A program made the translations under genes and the position numbers. Under the pieces are notes generated by a model that saw only the letters and a program-made list of their open reading frames with translations, ran no database searches and was not told the DNA's origin. From CAVYXF01 sp963772335 (GTDB lineage Bacteria; Pseudomonadota; Alphaproteobacteria; Rhizobiales; Rhodomicrobiaceae), in the NCBI GenBank assembly GCA_963772335.1, contig CAVYXF010000008.1, forward strand, positions 372,001-436,000: a stretch of 64,000 bases of DNA. The letters run 5' to 3'. Positions 53,290 to 64,000 of this stretch are shown here, one piece after another (the first letter of the stretch is position 1; each line of letters opens with the position of its first letter).

Positions 53290-54708
53290 TCAGCGCGGCA
53301 AATCCGAGCGGCCCATCAGGAATTTGTCGATGGCGTGTGCGGCCTGGCGTCCTTCCCGGATCGCCCAGACCACCAGCGACTGGCCGCGGCGCATATCCCC
53401 TGCGGCGAAGACCTTCGGCCGTGACGACTGGTACTCCCGCTCATTGGCCTTGACGTTGCCACGGGCGTCGAGCTCGACGCCCAGCTCCTTGATCATGCCC
53501 TCGTGAACCGGATGCACGAAGCCCATGGCGAGCAGGACGAGGTCGGCGCGTAGCACGAATTCGGTTCCCGGCATCGGCATCATGCCGGGATCGACGCGCA
53601 CGCAGTGCAGTTTCTCCGCCCGGCCGTTGTCGCCGGAGAAATGCGTGGTCATCACGCTCCAGTCGCGGTTCGCACCTTCGGCCTGGCTGGAGGAGGTGCG
53701 CATCTTCAAGGGCCATTCCGGCCAAGTCAGCAGCTTGTTCTCCTGCTCCGGCGGCTGCGGGAGAATCTCCAGCTGGGTGACGCTGAGTGCGCCCTGGCGA
53801 AAGGAGGTGCCGATGCAGTCCGAGCCGGTATCGCCGCCACCGATCACGATGACATGCTTGTTGGCAGCCAGGATCGGCTCGACATCGCCGACCGGCTCGC
53901 CGGAGACGCGCCGGTTCTGCTGGCTGAGAAAATCCATAGCGAACTCGACGCCGTGGAGGTCGCGACCCGGGATTGGCAGGTCGCGCGGCTTCTCCGACCC
54001 GCCCGAGAGCAGCACCGCGTCGAAATCGCGCTCCAGCTCGGCAATCGAGACATCAGCGCCGACATGTACGCCGCAATGGAATATGACGCCCTCGGCCTCC
54101 ATCTGGCGAACGCGGCGCTCGACCAGATATTTCTCCATCTTGAAATCGGGGATGCCATAGCGCAGCAGGCCGCCGGGATAAGCGTTTTTCTCGTAGAGGT
54201 GCACTTCATGGCCGGCACGGGCGAGTTGCTGTGCCGCCGCGAGCCCGGCGGGTCCCGAGCCGACAACCGCCACGCGCTTGCCGCTCTGTGTCTCGGCGGG
54301 TTCGGCCGAGATCCACCCTTCCTCCCAGGCCTTATCGGCGATCGTGCATTCGATGGTCTTGATGGTGACCGGCGCGTCTTCCAGGTTCAGCGTGCAGGCA
54401 GCCTCGCAAGGCGCCGGGCAGACGCGGCCGGTGAATTCCGGGAAGTTGTTCGTCGAGTGCAGGTTAAGCGAGGCCTCGCGCCAGTCATTGTGGAAGACGA
54501 GGTCGTTCCAGTCTGGGATCTGGTTGTTCACCGGACAGCCGCGATGGCAATAGGGGATGCCGCAATCCATGCAGCGCGCGGCTTGGCGCTCGACATCACG
54601 GTCTTCCAGCGGAATGACGAACTCGCGGAAGTGGCGGACGCGGTCGGCTGCTGGTGCATAAGTGCGGTCCTGCCGCTCGATCTCCAGAAAACCGGTGATC
54701 TTCCCCAT
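53290..54708 (-). CDS. gltD: glutamate synthase small (beta) subunit
   Basis: A 472-residue flavoprotein. The N-terminal Fe-S cluster cysteines lie in CMDCGIPYCHRGCPVNNQ and CPAPCEAACTLN. The FAD site is VAVVGSGPAGLAAAQQLARA (around residue 147) and the NADPH site VIVIGGGDTGSDCIG. It passes electrons from NADPH to the large subunit, which makes two glutamates from glutamine and 2-oxoglutarate. It is the last gene of the gltB-gst-gltD operon, 16 bases after the gst stop. Confidence 0.96.
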   Translation of the reverse strand: MGKITGFLEIERQDRTYAPAADRVRHFREFVIPLEDRDVERQAARCMDCGIPYCHRGCPVNNQIPDWNDLVFHNDWREASLNLHSTNNFPEFTGRVCPAPCEAACTLNLEDAPVTIKTIECTIADKAWEEGWISAEPAETQSGKRVAVVGSGPAGLAAAQQLARAGHEVHLYEKNAYPGGLLRYGIPDFKMEKYLVERRVRQMEAEGVIFHCGVHVGADVSIAELERDFDAVLLSGGSEKPRDLPIPGRDLHGVEFAMDFLSQQNRRVSGEPVGDVEPILAANKHVIVIGGGDTGSDCIGTSFRQGALSVTQLEILPQPPEQENKLLTWPEWPLKMRTSSSQAEGANRDWSVMTTHFSGDNGRAEKLHCVRVDPGMMPMPGTEFVLRADLVLLAMGFVHPVHEGMIKELGVELDARGNVKANEREYQSSRPKVFAAGDMRRGQSLVVWAIREGRQAAHAIDKFLMGRSDLPR

Positions 54709-54724
54709 TGAAATCTCCGTCGCC

Positions 54725-55311
54725 TTAGGCGGCTTGTGTCAGGTTGAGCTGCGTTTCTCCGCGCGCAATCCAGGCGCGCAAGGAGGGGCGCTGGGCAAGG
54801 TCGAAACCGCCTTCATGCGCCACGCGGGTGTAGGATAGAAGCGCAATATCGGCGATGGTCATGGCCCCGTCCACCAGCCACTCGCGCCCGCTCAGATGGC
54901 GCTCCAGCACATCGAGTGCGGCCTCGCCCCGCTCGACCCGCCAGGGCTCGCGCCCTTCGCGAGGGACGCCTCGATGCACCATCTGGAACCGGCACACCGC
55001 CACCCAGGGCTCGTGCGAATACTGCTCCCAGAACAGCCACTCATCGACCTCGGCGGCGGCAAAATCATCCGTCGCCAGGAGCGCGCTGCCGCGCGCCAGA
55101 TAGCGGATGATTGCGTTCGACTGCGCCAGGCGGCGCCCATCCTCGAACTCCACCGCCGGGACCTGGCCGAGCGGGAACTTCTCCAGATAATCGGGGCGGC
55201 GGGTCGCGCCATTGACGCTGTCGACCTCATGCCAGAGATACGGCAGGCCGAGAGAATCAGCCGTCCACTTCACCTTCAGGCAGTAGCCCGAGTCCGCATT
55301 GCCGTAGATTC

Positions 55312-55315
<4 letters not shown>
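54725..55315 (-). CDS. glutathione S-transferase family protein inside the glt operon
   Basis: A 196-residue GST. The thioredoxin-like N-terminal domain begins VRIYGNADSGYCLKVKW and contains the cis-proline and glutathione-binding stretch QVPAVEFEDG with AQSNAIIRYL. The helical C-terminal domain has the conserved LVDGAMTIADIALLSY. The GTG at 55315 overlaps the gltB stop by four bases, and this start removes a long upstream frame that only shadows gltB. The enzyme likely conjugates or reduces small electrophiles with glutathione. A role linked to glutamate supply is only inferred from the position. Confidence 0.88.
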
Positions 55316-60045
<4,730 letters not shown>

Positions 60046-60608
60046 TATTCAAAGGCCTCGATACGCTCGGCTGCCGGCGCGAGATGCGCCAGCGTGATGG
60101 CCATGCGAAAGCGCCCCTTCCTCCCGAAAGGCTACGGGCTTTCCATGACACGCAAGGCGGCTGGTCAATCAGACATTTTTCGTGCTGCTCACCCACGCCG
60201 CCGGTTTGCTTCCGAGCAGATCAGCATTCGTCTACCCTCGCCCTTTCGCGCGTAATCCAGCCCGTCCACGCAAATCGAACAATGCGCGAGGCGAACCGAA
60301 TTTAAGCCTTAAAGGACAGCATCGCTGACCTACCTCCGGCAAAAATGACAGATTTTAGGCGGCCTGACAAGGCAACAGAATATCGCCAAACTGCGGCTTT
60401 CGCGCTGCAGGGCGCTGCTATGTATAGGGGTTATTCCCGATGGCGGCACGAAATCGTGAAACAGCTTCAACCTGAGCAACATAGCTCTACGGGAGAAGCA
60501 TGAATTGCCCACGCCAACGCATTCAGGTCAGAGCTCGCCTCGCCAGGCGAGTTGGTCGCGGCAAGGAGAGATGGAGGGGCTGGACCGATGCGCCCAGCCC
60601 CCAGAAGG
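60046..60608. other. intergenic region upstream of gltB with a hairpin after the GDSL gene
   Basis: 563 bases without a supported gene. It must hold the gltB promoter, which I could not locate with confidence. At 60576-60601 an 8-bp stem (GGGGCTGG / CCAGCCCC) around a 10-base loop lies just downstream of the GDSL hydrolase stop. It has no T-run, so a terminator role is only possible. Confidence 0.45.
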
Positions 60609-61937
60609 CTATTTGCCCACCAGCACTTTCAAGTCGACGGCCTTCGCCATCGCCTGATAGCCGGCGTCGTTGGGATGCAGGTGATCGCCGCAGTCATACG
60701 CCGCTAGCACATAGCCGGGCTTTGCCGGATCCTCCAGGACTTTATCGAAATCAATCAGCCCGTCGGCGACCTTGTTGGCACGGAGCCAGGCGTTCACCTG
60801 CTGGCGGATTTTCTCCTTCTCCGGTGTGTAGTAGCCGGATTGGGGCGTGCCCTTGAAGGTGTCGATGAAGGGGGTCAGGGTCGCGGCGACGAATCGCAGC
60901 CCGTGGTCGTGCGCGCGCTCGATGATCTGCTTGTAGCCAGCGATAATGTCGTCAGCGGTCGGCTCCTGATCGCTCGGCGTGATCGCGTTCTCGCCCGGCC
61001 AGCCAATGTCGTTGATGCCCATCATCATCACAACGGTCGAAACACGCGGATGGCTGAGTACGGAGATGTCGAAACGGGAGAGCGCATTGGTGCCCATACC
61101 GTTGCTCAGGACTCGGTTGCCGGAATAGGCCTCGTTCACCACCGCGACATTTGGGTAACCCTCGGCCTGCAGGCGCTCGGCGATGTGGTCCGGCCAGCGA
61201 TTGTTGGCATCGGGTGTGGAGCAATTACCGTCGGTGATGGAGTCGCCGAAGAACACGACCGCGGTGGAGTCCGGCTTTGCCGTGGTCAAGATGTCGCTGA
61301 GCAGCATGCGCGACTTGGTGGTGGCGGTCGCTTTGAAATCTGGCGCCTGGGTCATGTCGCCGGGGCCGGAAATGTAGGCGGTCTGCACGCCGTCCCAATG
61401 CAGCGAGCGCATGCCAGTGCGCTTGGGGAGATAAAAGCTCACAGCAACGCTCGCCAGCGGCTTGACCGGCAGGGCGACGGGGTCACTGAACAGCGTCGCG
61501 CCCGGCGGAATGACGCCGAAAGCACGCCCGCTGAAGGTCAGCGGCTTGACGGTCGCTGGATCGACGGCGTTGCCGCCGGTGGAAATGGCGATGCTCGCTG
61601 AGCCGATGGTCAGCGGTCGCGTATCGAACTCATTGGAGAGCACCACGCGAAGCTGGTCGCCGCCGACGCTAATACGCGCGATCTGGCGCACCGTCTGGTC
61701 GTTGAGGATTTCAGGCACATCGAATGGCGCGGACAGTTCCTCCGCCCAGCGCGGCGCGGGCGTCGCCGCCCAGGTGGTAATCCAAGGCTCATCCGCCGAA
61801 GCGGCTTGCGCCGAAAAGCCGGCGAGGATCAGCGCGCCTGCGGCCAAGAGCGCACGCGACAGTGTGCAGCGCCTCCGGCCTGGCTGTTGCCGTTCGTGTG
61901 ACGAGGACAGTTCGCGAGTCTTTCCCTGGCAGTCCAT
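60609..61937 (-). CDS. exported SGNH/GDSL hydrolase
   Basis: A 442-residue secreted esterase-like protein. A twin-basic start and a signal peptide (ALLAAGALILAGFSAQAASA, cleavage before DEPWI) are followed by an N-terminal accessory domain (about 45-210, WAATPAPRWAEELSAPFD). The SGNH domain then shows block I FFGDSITDGNCS, block III GINDIGWPG and block V DHLHPNDAGY. Members cleave esters of polysaccharides or lipids. GGGAGGAATT precedes the ATG at 61937. Its neighbours do not suggest a substrate. Confidence 0.9.
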   Translation of the reverse strand: MDCQGKTRELSSSHERQQPGRRRCTLSRALLAAGALILAGFSAQAASADEPWITTWAATPAPRWAEELSAPFDVPEILNDQTVRQIARISVGGDQLRVVLSNEFDTRPLTIGSASIAISTGGNAVDPATVKPLTFSGRAFGVIPPGATLFSDPVALPVKPLASVAVSFYLPKRTGMRSLHWDGVQTAYISGPGDMTQAPDFKATATTKSRMLLSDILTTAKPDSTAVVFFGDSITDGNCSTPDANNRWPDHIAERLQAEGYPNVAVVNEAYSGNRVLSNGMGTNALSRFDISVLSHPRVSTVVMMMGINDIGWPGENAITPSDQEPTADDIIAGYKQIIERAHDHGLRFVAATLTPFIDTFKGTPQSGYYTPEKEKIRQQVNAWLRANKVADGLIDFDKVLEDPAKPGYVLAAYDCGDHLHPNDAGYQAMAKAVDLKVLVGK

Positions 61938-62006
61938 AATTCCTCCCTGTGGTTCGCTAACCGGTTTTCCCGGTTCATGCCACGTATGGGCAGGATTGTA
62001 CTCCGC

Positions 62007-63139
62007 CTAAGGAATGTCCGCGACCTCCTTCGGCCCACCACCATGTATCCGCTGGGCGAGAGCAGCCTGTACGAAGGGGTCGATTTCGCCGTCGAGCACG
62101 GCTGGCGGATTGGTGCTTTCAACGCCAGTGCGCAGGTCTTTCACAATCTGATAGGGCTGCAGCACATAGGAGCGGATCTGGTGTCCCCAGCCAATTTCGG
62201 TCTTCGACGCCTGCTGGGCCTGGGCCTCCTCCTCACGCTTCTTCAGCTCCAGTTCGTAGAGCCGCGCTTTAAGCATCGCCCAGGCGGTCGCCCGGTTCTT
62301 ATGCTGCGAGCGCTCGTTTTGGCACTGCACGACAATGCCGGTGGGCAGATGGGTGATGCGTACCGCGGAGTCCGTGGTGTTGACATGCTGGCCGCCCGCG
62401 CCGCTTGAGCGATAGGTATCGATGCGGCACTCGCTCTCGTTGATCTCGATGTTGATGGTGTCGTCGACGGCGGGATAGACCCAGACCGAAGCGAAGCTGG
62501 TATGGCGCCGCGCGTTGGAATCGAAAGGCGAGATACGCACCAGGCGGTGCACACCAGAACTCGGTCTTCAGCCAGCCATAGGCGTTGGTACCTTTCACCA
62601 GCAGGGTCGCCGATTTCAGGCCCGCTTCTTCGCCGGGGCTCGTCTCCATCAGCTCGGTCTTGAAGCGCTTCTCCTCGGCCCAGCGCATGTACATGCGCAG
62701 TAACATCTGTGCCCAGTCCTGGCTCTCGGTGCCGCCCGCGCCGGCATGAACTTCGACATAGGCGTCGTTGCCATCGGCCTCGCCCGAGAGCAGAGCCTCG
62801 ACCTCGCGCTTCTGCGCCGTCTTGAGCAAACCGCCAAGCGCTTTCTCCGCCTCGGCGACCACCTCGCTATCGCCCTCCTCCTCGCCGAGCTCGATCAGCT
62901 CGACATTGTCGGAGAGGCTGCGCTCAAGGTCTGCGTAGGCGTTGATGGCGTCATCCAGATGCTGGCGCTCGCGCATCACGGCGCGCGCCTTCTGGGTGTC
63001 GTTCCACAGACCCGGGTCCTCGGCGAGCGCGTTCAGCTCCTTGAGCCGCGCATTGGCCGTATCCCAGTCAAAGATGCCTCCGCAGGAGCGAGAGGGATTC
63101 CCGGATCTCGTCGACCATGTTCTGCGCTTCCGCACGCAT
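62007..63139 (-). CDS. prfB: peptide chain release factor 2, with programmed +1 frameshift and a second apparent frameshift
   Basis: RF2 of 376 residues when read through two shifts. Codons 1-23 (MRAEAQNMVDEIRESLSLLR and RHL) end at an in-frame TGA. A +1 shift at CTT-TGA-C (63073-63067) continues as DWDTANARLKELN. Near 62558 the frame breaks again: GWLKTE should continue SGVHRLVRISPFDSNARR but needs one base removed. The RF2 stop-recognition motif SPF and the GGQ motif (SSGAGGQHVNTTDSAV) are present in the last part. RF2 terminates at UGA and UAA. The first shift is the known autoregulatory device; the second is probably a sequence error. GGAGA precedes the ATG at 63139. Confidence 0.93.
63067..63083 (-). 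promoter_or_regulatory. prfB programmed +1 frameshift site
   Basis: On the minus strand: GCGGAGG CAT CTT TGA C. The Shine-Dalgarno-like GGAGG lies three bases before the slippery CTT, and the in-frame stop TGA is followed by C. This matches the RF2 autoregulatory element: when RF2 is scarce, ribosomes pause at TGA and slip +1 to read GAC. Confidence 0.92.
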
Positions 63140-63211
63140 GTTGTTGTCTCCTTACAAGTCGATGCGCGCACCGCGAGGCACGCATTTCAAAGAAGATATA
63201 GGATCAGGCGC

Positions 63212-64000
63212 TCAATAAACATCCCCGACGCGGGGCTGCTGGCGGTAGTAGCCGCTCGCGCGCGGTGGCGGCGGCGCGCTGGAATCGTAGGTCTCGGCCT
63301 GCTGAGCTTCGACATCGGCTCCGGGGAGCGTCACGTAATTGTTGCCGTCCGGCGCGTCCTCATTGGGCTTGAAAGCCTCAAGGATGGTCTTCTCCGAATT
63401 GGGTGAGGCCCGCAGGCCGGTGTCGTGATCGACGCGAACCAGTTTAATTCCCGGCGGCACTCGGAACGGCACAGCCGGCTTGTCGGCAAGCGCCAGCATC
63501 ATGAAGTCCCGAAAGATCGGCGAGGCGATGCCGCCGCCGGTCTCGCCCTTGCCCATCGGCTCGGGATCGTCGTAGCCGACGAACACACCGGCAACGAGAT
63601 CCGGCGAGAAGCCGATGAACCAGGCGTCCTTCTCGTCATTGGTCGTGCCGGTCTTGCCGGCGAGCGGTTTGCCCACCTTCGCGACTTTATATCCCGTGCC
63701 GCGCCGGACCACGCCCTCCAGCAGCGACACCATTTGATAGGCGGTTTGCGGATCCATGATCTGCTTGCGGGTATCGACGAGCTCGGGCTCGTCCTGCCCG
63801 TGCCATGCCTCGGCAGCGCAGCCTTTGCATTCACGGCTGTCGTGATGCCAGATGGTCTTGCCGAAGCGGTCCTGGATACGGTCGATCAGCGTCCAGTGCA
63901 CCTGCTTGCCGCCATTGACGAACGAGCAATAGGCGGTCGCAAGGCGCAGCAGCGTGGTCTCGCCAGCGCCGAGCGCCATGGAGAGATAGGGCGGCAGATC
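63212..64000 (-). CDS. class A penicillin-binding protein 1A, C-terminal part (5' end outside window)
   Basis: The last 262 residues of a bifunctional peptidoglycan synthase. They enter with DLPPYLSMALGAGETTLLRL, contain the transpeptidase KTG motif in PLAGKTGTTNDEKDAWFIGF, and end in a Pro-rich tail (SSAPPPPRASGYYRQQP). The glycosyltransferase domain and the SxxK motif lie outside the window. It acts in the periplasm on lipid II-derived strands. prfB lies 72 bases downstream in the same direction, an arrangement common in alphaproteobacteria. Confidence 0.93.
   Translation of the reverse strand, partial: DLPPYLSMALGAGETTLLRLATAYCSFVNGGKQVHWTLIDRIQDRFGKTIWHHDSRECKGCAAEAWHGQDEPELVDTRKQIMDPQTAYQMVSLLEGVVRRGTGYKVAKVGKPLAGKTGTTNDEKDAWFIGFSPDLVAGVFVGYDDPEPMGKGETGGGIASPIFRDFMMLALADKPAVPFRVPPGIKLVRVDHDTGLRASPNSEKTILEAFKPNEDAPDGNNYVTLPGADVEAQQAETYDSSAPPPPRASGYYRQQPRVGDVY

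Overview
The window is high-GC DNA from an alphaproteobacterium, most likely of the order Hyphomicrobiales. The evidence is gene content: a Cpa-type Tad/Flp pilus locus, an ethylmalonyl-CoA mutase (MeaA), a Yej-type peptide importer, a SUV3-like helicase, DUF3108 and DUF2239 proteins, HisKA_2-type signalling, and RpoE2/EcfG-like promoters. The genus cannot be fixed from sequence alone. Nearly every gene is a housekeeping or conserved accessory gene. I see no prophage, insertion sequence, CRISPR array or rRNA.

Layout. 1-3.7 kb: end of a 3-hydroxyisobutyrate dehydrogenase-like gene, two small membrane proteins, and meaA with an apparent frameshift. 3.7-16.4 kb: a complete Tad/Flp pilus locus (TadG, TadE, TadF, Flp pilin, CpaB, CpaC, a small exported protein, CpaE, CpaF, TadB, TadC, TadD and the prepilin peptidase CpaA). 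16.5-20.3 kb: a tight minus-strand operon of two different dynamin-like GTPases and a small Cys-containing protein. 20.4-23 kb: a stress-promoter repeat protein, a PfkB sugar kinase, an L,D-transpeptidase and the remnant of a second one. 23.4-29.1 kb: rpmI, rplT, pheS and pheT, with pheS and pheT split by two minus-strand genes. 29.2-34.6 kb: two retropepsin-like proteases, a phosphohexomutase, a CorC-like membrane protein and a frameshifted YgjP-type metallopeptidase. 35-43 kb: peptide ABC importer with two paralogous binding proteins. 43-53 kb: orphan sensor kinase, D,D-carboxypeptidase, tRNA-Leu(CAA), S4 protein, helicase, DUF3108 protein, rpmB, a phytase/esterase-like protein and a DUF2239 gene with an operator-like promoter. 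53-60 kb: glutamate synthase operon gltB-gst-gltD. 60-64 kb: GDSL hydrolase, prfB, and the 3' end of a class A penicillin-binding protein gene.

The main observations are these. prfB keeps a textbook programmed +1 frameshift site (CTT TGA C behind a Shine-Dalgarno-like GGAGG). Three genes (meaA, the YgjP-like peptidase, and prfB a second time) each carry one apparent extra base. In all three the extra base lies in a GAACTC hexamer that becomes GACTC, a GANTC (CcrM methylation) site, when one A is removed. This suggests a systematic sequencing artefact or a mutational hotspot. Other points of interest are the dynamin-pair operon, a DUF2239 promoter with perfect 13-bp direct repeats, two RpoE2-like promoters, and the glutathione S-transferase gene inside the glutamate synthase operon.
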